DNA of 49,678 nt from Myxococcaceae bacterium (lineage in GTDB: Bacteria; Myxococcota; Myxococcia; Myxococcales; Myxococcaceae): assembly GCA_016793725.1 (NCBI GenBank), contig JAEUJP010000707.1, positions 1-49,678 on the forward strand. Reading direction: 5' to 3'. The notes beneath the pieces were generated by a model. The model was not told the origin of the DNA and searched no databases. It worked only from the letters and a program-made list of their open reading frames with translations. Shown piece by piece: positions 16,389 to 23,117 of the stretch. Numbering within the stretch: position 1 is the stretch's first letter; each line of letters starts with the position of its first letter. Made by a program: the position numbers and the translations under genes.

Positions 16389-17180
16389 ATGGGCCTGAAC
16401 GTGAACGCCCTGGTTGGCACGCACGACGTGCTGCTGCTCGTGCTCGACACCCTGCGCTTCGACGTCGCCGACACATCGTGGCGCGAAGGCCGAACGCCGA
16501 ACCTCCGCCGCCTCGTGCCGAACGGCTGGGAGCGCCGGCACGCCCCGGGCACCTTCACCTACGCCTCACACCAGGCGTTCTTCGCCGGCTTCCTGCCGAC
16601 GCCCGCTGCGCCCGGCCGTCACCCGCGCCTGTTCGCGACGCGCTTCGGCGGCAGCGAAACGACGACGGCCGAAACGTGCGTCTTCGACGCGCCCGACGTC
16701 GTGCACGGGCTCGCCGGCCGCGGCTATCGCACCGTCTGCATCGGGGGCACCGGCTTCTTCAACCCTGACAGCCCCCTCGGCCGCGTGCTGTCGGCGTACT
16801 TCGACGAGGCGCACTATTCCGAAGAGACCGGCGTTCTTGCACGCGGGTCGACGGGTGCCCAGGTGGCGCTGGCGGTGCAGCGGCTGCGCGCGCTCGAGCA
16901 GCGCGTCTTCATGTTCATCAACGTGTCGGCACTGCACCAGCCGAACTGCCACTACGTGCCGGGCGCGACGCACGACACGCTCGAGACCCACGCGGCGGCG
17001 CTCGAGTACGTCGACGGGCAATTGCCCCCCTTGTTCGAGGCGCTGGCTGCACGCGGCCCGTCGCTGTGCATCGTGTGCTCCGACCACGGCACCGCGTACG
17101 GCGAAGACGGGCACGTCGGGCACCGCCTCGCGCACCCGGTCGTGCTCGAGGTGCCGTACGCCGAGTGGGTGCACCGGTGA
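16389..17180 (+). CDS. STM4013/SEN3800-family sulfatase/alkaline-phosphatase-fold hydrolase
   Basis: 263-aa protein of the alkaline phosphatase/sulfatase superfamily. DVLLLVLDTLRFDVA holds the first metal ligand (D20); the candidate nucleophile is T57 in GTFTYASHQAFFAGFLPT; metal ligands return in CSDHGTAYGEDGHVGHRLAHP near the C-terminus. Arrangement and gene context match the STM4013 family, whose substrate is not known. No signal peptide, so it acts in the cytoplasm, unlike typical sulfatases. It starts 3 bp after the APS kinase and its stop overlaps the next start as GTGA. A phospho- or sulfo-transfer/hydrolysis role next to a PAPS-making enzyme is an inference. Confidence 0.87.
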   Translation: MGLNVNALVGTHDVLLLVLDTLRFDVADTSWREGRTPNLRRLVPNGWERRHAPGTFTYASHQAFFAGFLPTPAAPGRHPRLFATRFGGSETTTAETCVFDAPDVVHGLAGRGYRTVCIGGTGFFNPDSPLGRVLSAYFDEAHYSEETGVLARGSTGAQVALAVQRLRALEQRVFMFINVSALHQPNCHYVPGATHDTLETHAAALEYVDGQLPPLFEALAARGPSLCIVCSDHGTAYGEDGHVGHRLAHPVVLEVPYAEWVHR

Positions 17181-18448
17181 GCAGCGCGCTCGACGGCTCG
17201 CCGTATCAGGGGTACCTCTACGGGTACCCGCACAAGACAGCGTACCGTGCGCTCGAGGTGCCGGTGCCGCTCGGGCAGGTGTGGCGCGACGAGCCGCGCG
17301 ACGCGCTGTTTCTCTACGTGCACGTGCCGTTCTGCGCGATGCGCTGCGGCTTCTGCAACCTCTTCACCGCAGCCGGCCCCGTCGAGGCCGTCGTGGCACG
17401 CTACCTCGACGCGCTCGAGCGAGAGGCGAAGGCGCTGCGCGCTGAGGTGGGCAGGCTGCGGTTCGTGCGTGCGGCCGTCGGTGGCGGCACGCCGACGTTC
17501 TTGAGCGAAGGTCAGCTGAGCCGCGTGCTCGACCTGATGCAGCTCGAACCGGGCGTGCCGCTCAGCGTCGAGCTCTCGCCCGAGACCACGACGCCCGAGA
17601 AGGTCGCGCTGCTCGCTCGCCGCGGGGCGACGCGCCTGTCGATCGGTGTGCAGAGCTTCGTGCCAGCCGAGCTTGCGCAGCTCAAGCGGCCCCAGGAGCT
17701 GCCCGACGTCGAGCGCGCGCTCGACGCGATGCGCGCGCACACGCGCTGCCTGAACCTCGACCTCATCTACGGCATCGAGGGTCAGACCGAGGCGACCTTC
17801 GTCTCGTCGATTCGTGCTGCCCTGCGCTGGGCGCCCGACGAGCTGTACCTCTACCCGCTCTACGTTCGACCGCTGACGCTGCTCGGGCGCGGCGGCCGCT
17901 CGTGGGACGACGAGCGCCTCGCGCTGTACCGCGCCGGCCGCGCCTACCTGCTGGCGAACGGCTACGCGCAGGTGTCGATGCGCATGTTTCGAAAGAACGG
18001 CGCGGCGACTGCGCCCGCTCCCGCGTATCGCTGCCAGGAAGACGGCATGGTGGGCCTGGGCTGCGGCGCGCGCAGCTACACGCGCTCGCTGCACTACTCG
18101 AACGAGTTTGCGGTCGCCTCGCGCGAGGTGCGCGGCATCATCGAGGCCTACAGCGCGCGAGACGCCGATTCGTTTCGGTTCGCGTCGTACGGCTACCGGC
18201 TGGGCGACGAAGACCGCTTGAGGCGTCGCGTGATTCTGTCGCTGCTCTCTGATGACGGCCTCACGCTCGACGTGGCCGACGCGCGCGAGCTGCCGCAGCT
18301 CGCCGAGCTCGAAGACCGGGGCCTCGCGGCGCGCGCCGGTGAGCGCCTGGTGCTCACGCCCGCCGGCCTCGAGCGGTCTGATGCCATCGGCCCGTGGCTG
18401 CAGAGCGAGGCGGTGACGGCGGCGATGAAGGGCTGGCAGCTCCGGTGA
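17177..18448 (+). CDS. STM4012-family radical SAM protein (HemN/HemW-like)
   Basis: 423-aa radical SAM enzyme. The start GTG overlaps the previous stop (GTGA). The N-terminal SPYQGYLYGYPHKTAY is a hallmark I associate with STM4012. The [4Fe-4S] motif is C53-x3-C57-x2-C60 in FCAMRCGFCNLFT, followed by GGGTPTFLS, VELSPETTT and RLSIGVQSF, the HemN-like SAM-binding elements, and LDLIYGIEGQT. The C-terminal 120 residues resemble a HemN winged-helix region. It is usually mis-annotated as coproporphyrinogen III oxidase; the substrate is unknown. It is translationally coupled on both sides in the operon. Confidence 0.9.
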   Translation: MSSALDGSPYQGYLYGYPHKTAYRALEVPVPLGQVWRDEPRDALFLYVHVPFCAMRCGFCNLFTAAGPVEAVVARYLDALEREAKALRAEVGRLRFVRAAVGGGTPTFLSEGQLSRVLDLMQLEPGVPLSVELSPETTTPEKVALLARRGATRLSIGVQSFVPAELAQLKRPQELPDVERALDAMRAHTRCLNLDLIYGIEGQTEATFVSSIRAALRWAPDELYLYPLYVRPLTLLGRGGRSWDDERLALYRAGRAYLLANGYAQVSMRMFRKNGAATAPAPAYRCQEDGMVGLGCGARSYTRSLHYSNEFAVASREVRGIIEAYSARDADSFRFASYGYRLGDEDRLRRRVILSLLSDDGLTLDVADARELPQLAELEDRGLAARAGERLVLTPAGLERSDAIGPWLQSEAVTAAMKGWQLR

Positions 18449-19365
18449 GGCCCTTGCGCGTGCTGTACCGGGGCCCGCTCTCGAGCTGCAACTACGGCTG
18501 CGTGTACTGCCCGTTCGCGAAGCACCACGAGAGCGACGCCGAGCACGCGCACGACGCCGCGTGCCTCGAGCGGTTCCTCGGCTGGGCGCGCGCGTGGCCG
18601 GGCGAGCTGTCGGTGTTCTTCACGCCGTGGGGTGAAGCGCTCGTTCAGCCGCGGTACCAGGCCGCGCTCGCCGAGCTCACGCACCTGCCGCACGTGAAGA
18701 AGGCGGCGATTCAGACGAACCTGTCGGCAGGCTTGGGCTTCGTCGAGCAGTGCGACGCCTCGAAGCTCGGCGTCTGGGCGACGTACCACCCCGAGTGGAC
18801 GACGCGGGCACGCTTCCTCTCGCGGGTGCAGGTGCTGCTCGAGCGCGGCGTGTCGTTCTCGGTGGGCGTGGTCGGCTTCCCGAAGTTCGCCGATGAGCTC
18901 GACGCCATACGCGCAGCGCTGCCGTCACACGTCTACGTCTGGGCGAACGCGGTGAAGTCGCTCGGCTACGACGCCACCGAGCGCGCGCGCTTCGAGCGCG
19001 TCGACCCGCTCTTTCCGTACAACGTCGCGGCGCACGACAGCCTCGGCCGCGCATGCGCCGGCGGGCATACGGTCATCTCGGTCGACGGTGAGGGCGACGT
19101 GCGCACCTGCCACTTCATTCGCGACGTCATCGGCAACGTCTACGCGCCCGACTTCGCCGAGGCGCTGAAGCCGCGGCCGTGCAGCGCGGCGAAGTGTGGC
19201 TGCCACATCGGCTACGTGCACCTCGAGCACCTGGGGCTTCAGGCGGTGTTCGGCGAGGGCATTCTCGAGCGGGCGGCGCGAATCTCCCACTCGTACATGT
19301 TCATGCCATCGCGCTCGAGACCGGGGAAGAGGTCGCCGAACGCGTTGGCCTCGAGCACGCGGTGA
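18445..19365 (+). CDS. STM4011-family radical SAM protein
   Basis: 306-aa protein starting at GTG that overlaps the previous stop (GTGA). The radical SAM cluster motif is C15-x3-C19-x2-C22 in LSSCNYGCVYCPFAK. Additional Cys lie in RACAGGHTVISVDGEGDVRT-CHF and PCSAAKCGCHIG, which could bind an auxiliary cluster as in SPASM/twitch proteins. The conserved core seems to end at GILERAA (about 19275); the last 30 residues are basic and read through the convergent ATP-grasp gene, giving a 127-bp antisense overlap. It is the last gene of the five-gene operon. Likely partner of the STM4012-like enzyme in modifying an unknown substrate. Confidence 0.88.
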   Translation: MRPLRVLYRGPLSSCNYGCVYCPFAKHHESDAEHAHDAACLERFLGWARAWPGELSVFFTPWGEALVQPRYQAALAELTHLPHVKKAAIQTNLSAGLGFVEQCDASKLGVWATYHPEWTTRARFLSRVQVLLERGVSFSVGVVGFPKFADELDAIRAALPSHVYVWANAVKSLGYDATERARFERVDPLFPYNVAAHDSLGRACAGGHTVISVDGEGDVRTCHFIRDVIGNVYAPDFAEALKPRPCSAAKCGCHIGYVHLEHLGLQAVFGEGILERAARISHSYMFMPSRSRPGKRSPNALASSTR

Positions 19366-20327
19366 CCCGTGAAGCCGGGCTCGAAGAGCAGGTCGATGCC
19401 GACGTGCAGCGCGCGGTAGAGGCGGGCGACGGTGCGGCACGTGTGCATTGCGGCCTGCCACGCGTCGGGCGGCACGAGCGACTTCAGCTTTTCGAGGTCG
19501 CCGCGCCAGCCGCCGAGGTGAATGTTGGTGATGGGGTGCCGGTTCTGGCGAACGACGACGAACTGCGGCTCGGCGTCGATGCAGAGCACGCGGCAGTCGA
19601 AGAACGCGCCGTCGAGCTTCGCCTTCGACACGGCGCGCTCGACCTGTGAGCCTTGCGCGAAGAGAAAGCCGAGCAGGGCGTCGATGCGCCGGGCGTCGCG
19701 CACGAGCTGCACCTGGCGGGTGTTGAACCAGCCGTCGTCGGTCTGCTCGATGGTCGTGTGCATGGGCCCGCCGCGCGCGTAGACGGCGAGGCAGCCTGCC
19801 GACGAGCCGCACGAGAGCTTGATGAAGACGCGGTCGTCGTCGCCCAACGCTGCGTCGAGCTGTGCCCGCGTGGTGATGCCGTGCAGGGCCTCGGGCACGG
19901 GCACGCCGAGAGCGGCCCACCGCGCCGACGTGATGCGTTTGTCGAACAGCTCGGCGACGTCGGCGACGGGGTTCAGCATCACCCACGATGGCCGGCGGGC
20001 GAGCACGGTGTCGACGTCGCGCAGCGCAGACAGGAAACCATCGTGGGCGCGGCGGGGGTCGGTGATGAGGCCGCGCTGCTCGCGGAAGCGGTCGGGGTCG
20101 GGGTGACCGCCGCGGCGCAGCAACGCTCGCTCGACGTCGAAGTTCTTGCCGGTGGCGTCGAGCCGCAAGAAGAGCGGCGCGTCGGGCTCCTGCTCGAGCG
20201 CGGTCGGGTCTCGCAGGAAGTCGAGCCACGCGACGACGCGGGCGGGTGGTTCACCCTGTCGCTCGAGCGCCTGCTGAAAGAAGGCGACGCGGTTACCCTC
20301 GGGGTTGCCGAGGATGAGGTGTTTCAT
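19239..20327 (-). CDS. STM4014-family ATP-grasp-like protein
   Basis: 362-aa protein. N-terminus MKHLILGNPEGNRVAFFQQA looks like the pre-ATP-grasp fold. ATP-grasp elements follow: Lys and Gly-rich loop in VFIKLSCGSSAGCLAVY, FFDCRVLCID, and the metal-binding GIDLLFEPGFTGHRVLEANAFGDL. It probably ligates a carboxylate to an amine or thiol using ATP; the substrate is unknown. Its ATG overlaps the stop of the STM4015-like gene (ATGA). Its 3' end overlaps the STM4011-like gene by 127 bp in antisense. A longer in-frame extension upstream is out of context with the STM4015 gene and is rejected. Confidence 0.87.
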   Translation of the reverse strand: MKHLILGNPEGNRVAFFQQALERQGEPPARVVAWLDFLRDPTALEQEPDAPLFLRLDATGKNFDVERALLRRGGHPDPDRFREQRGLITDPRRAHDGFLSALRDVDTVLARRPSWVMLNPVADVAELFDKRITSARWAALGVPVPEALHGITTRAQLDAALGDDDRVFIKLSCGSSAGCLAVYARGGPMHTTIEQTDDGWFNTRQVQLVRDARRIDALLGFLFAQGSQVERAVSKAKLDGAFFDCRVLCIDAEPQFVVVRQNRHPITNIHLGGWRGDLEKLKSLVPPDAWQAAMHTCRTVARLYRALHVGIDLLFEPGFTGHRVLEANAFGDLFPGLERDGMNMYEWEIRAARSRMPSPNTA

Positions 20328-21400
20328 TCGCCGAGAACCGAGTACCGGTACTCGTCGTCGGGCGGGCCGCGCTGGCCGTCGGCGACGACGTTCGGCAGCA
20401 CCTGCTTCGCGCGTGCGATGGCGGCGTCGCTGAGAAAGTTCTCTGAGAGGTCGAGGCGCGCCAGGTGTTTGAAGGCGGCGGCGTGCTTCACCAGGGCGTC
20501 GATGCCTTCGTCGTTGAACGTGCTCTTCGAGAGGTCGAGGCTCTTCAGCTGCTTGAGCAGGGGCGACTTCGCGATCGGCTCGATGAGGTCGTTGGGGTAC
20601 TCGCCGTTCACGAGGCCCAGGTGCTTCAGCGTGGCGAGGCCCTTGCCCGCGAGAATGGTGGCGAAGGTCTCGGGGGTCGAGTCGCCGCCGTAATTGTCCT
20701 GCCCGATCCAGATTTCGAGGGACTCGAGCTTGGGCCACGTGGCATTGCTGATTCGTTCAATTTCGGCCGAAGCGAGCCCGCCCGACTCGCGAATGAACGA
20801 GCGCAGCTCGGGCAGCACGACGTCGCCGAGCTCGCCGCCCTCGCCCGCGCGAATGTGCAGCGTCCTCAGGTTCGGCACCTTCTTCCAGAACGGTGAGAAG
20901 TCGCCGAACGCCGTCCAGCTGATCTCGCAGTCTTCCGACTCGTAGTCGTTGAAGAGCAGGTTCTCGAGCGTCGTTGCCTGCGGTGAAGCGGCGACGGCGG
21001 CGAAGGTCTCGCTCCAGTCGTTGTCGCTCTCGTACGAGGCGAGGCCGAACTGCAGCGTGCGAATGAAGCGCGCACACGGTCGTGCGAGCAGCTTCTTCGT
21101 CAGGTCATCGAGGCTGGCGTCGCCGTCGTACGTGCCCTTGAGGCACGCCTTGTCGAGATGGCCGTTCTTCCACTCGAGGTCGTAGACCTGCTCCGAGAGG
21201 CCGGCGAGCTCTTCGCCGAGCAGCTGCGCCTTGACGGCCTCGATGCGCGTCTCGGCGGCGGCCGGGTCTTTCAGGCTCAGCGCGATGAGCTCGCCGCGCA
21301 GGTCGCCCTTGCTCTGCAGGTGGTCGGCGTAGACCTGCCACGCCTGCACGTCGTCACGGTTCTTGAAGATCTGCGCTTCGAGCACGGAGTCGGTGGCCAT
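20324..21400 (-). CDS. STM4015-family protein: TIGR02996 domain plus leucine-rich repeats
   Basis: 358-aa protein. Residues 1-50 (DVQAWQVYADHLQSKGDLRG) are a TIGR02996 domain; residues about 160-340 carry LRR-like repeats (LRTLHIRAG, LESLEIWIG, LKHLGLVNG, LKSLDLSKS, LARLDLSEN). The segments ESGGL, EIWIGQDNYGG and NGEYPNDL match what I recall of STM4015. The LRR part suggests it binds a protein or scaffolds the complex. It heads the minus-strand pair with the STM4014-like gene (4-bp overlap). A -10-like TAGAAC ends 9 nt before the ATG. Confidence 0.85.
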   Translation of the reverse strand: MATDSVLEAQIFKNRDDVQAWQVYADHLQSKGDLRGELIALSLKDPAAAETRIEAVKAQLLGEELAGLSEQVYDLEWKNGHLDKACLKGTYDGDASLDDLTKKLLARPCARFIRTLQFGLASYESDNDWSETFAAVAASPQATTLENLLFNDYESEDCEISWTAFGDFSPFWKKVPNLRTLHIRAGEGGELGDVVLPELRSFIRESGGLASAEIERISNATWPKLESLEIWIGQDNYGGDSTPETFATILAGKGLATLKHLGLVNGEYPNDLIEPIAKSPLLKQLKSLDLSKSTFNDEGIDALVKHAAAFKHLARLDLSENFLSDAAIARAKQVLPNVVADGQRGPPDDEYRYSVLGE

Positions 21401-21680
21401 GAGCCCCGCGTTCTAGCCCGCTTACCGAGCGGATACTGCGGTCGGGTGAAACCAGGCGCATCGTGAGCACGATCGCTGCGGGTGGCCACTTCGCGCGCAC
21501 CGATGCGGGTGTACAGACACAGGCTCGAACCTCGCCGACTTCGACGTCAGCACCCCGAACCCGCGAACCCCGGCGGCGACTCCGGTGCTCTGCGCCTGCC
21601 CTAGCGCTGGCGCGCGCGGTCACGGCACCTGTCACCTACGGTCATCGAAACCGCGCCCCCACCTCGGCTACGGCGGCGCC
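21401..21680. other. Intergenic region, no gene seen
   Basis: 280 bp between divergent genes. Apart from the -10-like TAGAAC at 21410-21415 (minus strand) I see no coding frame with a start, no hairpin and no repeat. Confidence 0.5.
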
Positions 21681-22355
21681 ATGTCATCGCGAACGTGCGC
21701 AGTGCTGGTGTCGATGTTGTTCCTCGGCGGGTGCGGCGTCAGCTACTGCGACCGGCAGAGCATCTGCCCGAACGACCCCATCCCCACGCCTTCCGACCGG
21801 CAGAGCTGTCACTCGGCGCAGGAGGCCCACCAGAACAGCCCCTGCTACCGCGAGGCGCTCGCGCACAGCACGTGCGCCGGCAACAACGTCGTCTGTGGCG
21901 ACGACGGCAAGACGAACGCGACGCTCACCGCCACCAAGGTCACCAACAACTGCAAGCCCGAGCGCGACGCACAGACCGCGTGCTGCAACGCGAACGCGAA
22001 CGCCAGCGCGTGCACGTCGGGCTCGACCTCCACACCGACGACCGGCGGCAACGGCCCGGCAGAGGAGGCCGTCGACGAGTTCTGCAAGCGCGGCGCGCTG
22101 TGCAGAAACGACCCGGTGCCCACCGCGGCAGAGCGCAGCACCTGCACCACCCAGATTACGCAGGCGGCTGGCACGGCGTGCTTCACCGAGGTGGTCGCAG
22201 CGCGCCGCTGCATCAACGCGAACGTGGTCTGCAACGCGAGCGGTCGAACCGACGGAGCGGCGACCGTCGCCCGTATCGGTCAGAGCTGCGCGGCCGCGTC
22301 GACCGCCGCGCAGAACTGCTGCTCGCGCAGCGCCGGCTCACCTTCCTGCGTTTGA
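21681..22355 (+). CDS. Cys-rich lipoprotein with duplicated domain
   Basis: 224-aa protein. MSSRTCAVLVSMLFLGGC is a lipoprotein signal with lipobox LGGC. The mature part is two tandem copies of a domain of about 85 residues separated by a Thr/Ser/Gly linker: copy 1 begins YCDRQSICPNDPIPTPSDRQ and copy 2 FCKRGALCRNDPVPTAAERS. Both share the Cys order YC, LC, C, C, C, NVVC, C, CC, C, so each copy is probably a disulphide-rich module. Function unknown; surface location inferred. The upstream in-frame extension has no signal peptide, so ATG 21681 is chosen. Confidence 0.85.
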   Translation: MSSRTCAVLVSMLFLGGCGVSYCDRQSICPNDPIPTPSDRQSCHSAQEAHQNSPCYREALAHSTCAGNNVVCGDDGKTNATLTATKVTNNCKPERDAQTACCNANANASACTSGSTSTPTTGGNGPAEEAVDEFCKRGALCRNDPVPTAAERSTCTTQITQAAGTACFTEVVAARRCINANVVCNASGRTDGAATVARIGQSCAAASTAAQNCCSRSAGSPSCV

Positions 22356-22763
22356 CTGGCGGCGTCGGAGCGCCACCCGCGCGAACGGAGTCAGCCCTTC
22401 GCTTGCTCGCCGCCGCCTGGGTGACGTCGCAATGCTGCGGGCAACTCGACGCCAGGCACTTCCAGCGCCGCACGTTGCGACGTGCTCGAACGAAGGCTGA
22501 ATCGGCGCGCTCGGACTCCTGCTCGTCCAGCTTACGTTGTGCAGGCCGATCGCAACGCACTCGTAGACACCGCCGTTCACCACGGCGTCGGACCCGGCTG
22601 TGGCAACTCGTGCAAGCACCGATGCGGTTGCTGCGCCGAGACGTGGTTGAGCGGCCCCACGCGCCGCGCGACATCGCTGGCTCCCGCGCGCGGTGAGCCC
22701 GCTGAAGCTGGCGCGCTCGACCTCCACCACCGGGGTGCGCGCGCGTCAGCAGCACGCGTCACC
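22356..22763. other. Intergenic region, no gene seen
   Basis: 408 bp between the 3' ends of two convergent genes. Frames are open on both strands, as expected at this GC, but none has a plausible start, signal or balanced composition. It could hold remnants of a decayed gene; I recognise nothing. Confidence 0.5.
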
Positions 22764-22952
22764 TCATCGATGCCGCTCTTCGACCCACAGCTCGTCGCGC
22801 AAGCTCACGTCTTGTGTCTTCTCATGCTGCGCTTCTTTCTCGCGCAGCGCGGCTTCGGCCTCTTCGCGCGTCGCGAACGTGCCGACCACGTAGTCGTGCC
22901 GCCCGAACGTGTCGTGGCCCATCAGCACCCACTGCTTCTTCGGCTCGCTCAT
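22764..22952 (-). CDS. Small protein, hypothetical (62 aa)
   Basis: MSEPKKQWVLMGHDTFGRHD and FATREEAEAALREKEA give a compact alpha/beta small protein, balanced in composition unlike the Arg/Ala-rich spurious frames nearby. The strand-helix pattern (WVLMGHDTFG, YVVGTFATREEAEAAL) resembles SPOR-like or similar sensor folds, but I would not assign one. The start codon lies in the first copy of an 83-bp tandem repeat, so a partial duplicate start (ATGAGCGA) exists 83 bp upstream without an open frame behind it. Confidence 0.7.
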   Translation of the reverse strand: MSEPKKQWVLMGHDTFGRHDYVVGTFATREEAEAALREKEAQHEKTQDVSLRDELWVEERHR

Positions 22953-23117
22953 GTTCCGTTCGCGGCCCGGCCACTACGGCTACCGCCTCCAGGCGCGACG
23001 CTGCGCGTCCCACTTCGGTGGCCGGTCTCGCTCATGTTCCGTTCGCGGCCCGGCCACTACGGCTACCGCCTCTAGGCGCGACGCTGCGCGTCCCACTTCG
23101 GTGGCCGGTCTCGCTCA
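22945..23117. repeat. 83-bp tandem duplication
   Basis: Two 83-bp copies (22945-23027 and 23028-23110) differ at one base (CCTCCAGG versus CCTCTAGG) and are followed by a 7-bp third partial copy TCGCTCA. Each unit contains CCGGCCAC and GTGGCCGG near its ends and an inner GACGC-TGC-GCGTC hairpin, so each could fold. The array lies exactly between the start codon of the 62-aa gene and the stop codon of the CsgG-like gene. Confidence 0.9.

Noticed and set aside
14999..19365. Standard heme biosynthesis (hemN) and sulfate assimilation reading of the operon
   Set aside because: The HemN-like protein has STM4012-type N-terminal and context, and no ATP sulfurylase, PAPS reductase or other heme genes are present.
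20327..20738. Upstream extension of the ATP-grasp gene
   Set aside because: Overlaps the well-supported STM4015-like gene in another frame and is Arg/Pro-rich; the ATGA overlap at 20324-20327 marks the real start.
21480..21600. GGCTCGAACC-like T-arm suggesting a tRNA
   Set aside because: No acceptor, D or anticodon stems can be paired around it.
22945..23117. CRISPR array or integron attC sites
   Set aside because: Only two contiguous 83-bp copies without spacers, and no attC core (GTTRRRY) sites or integrase.
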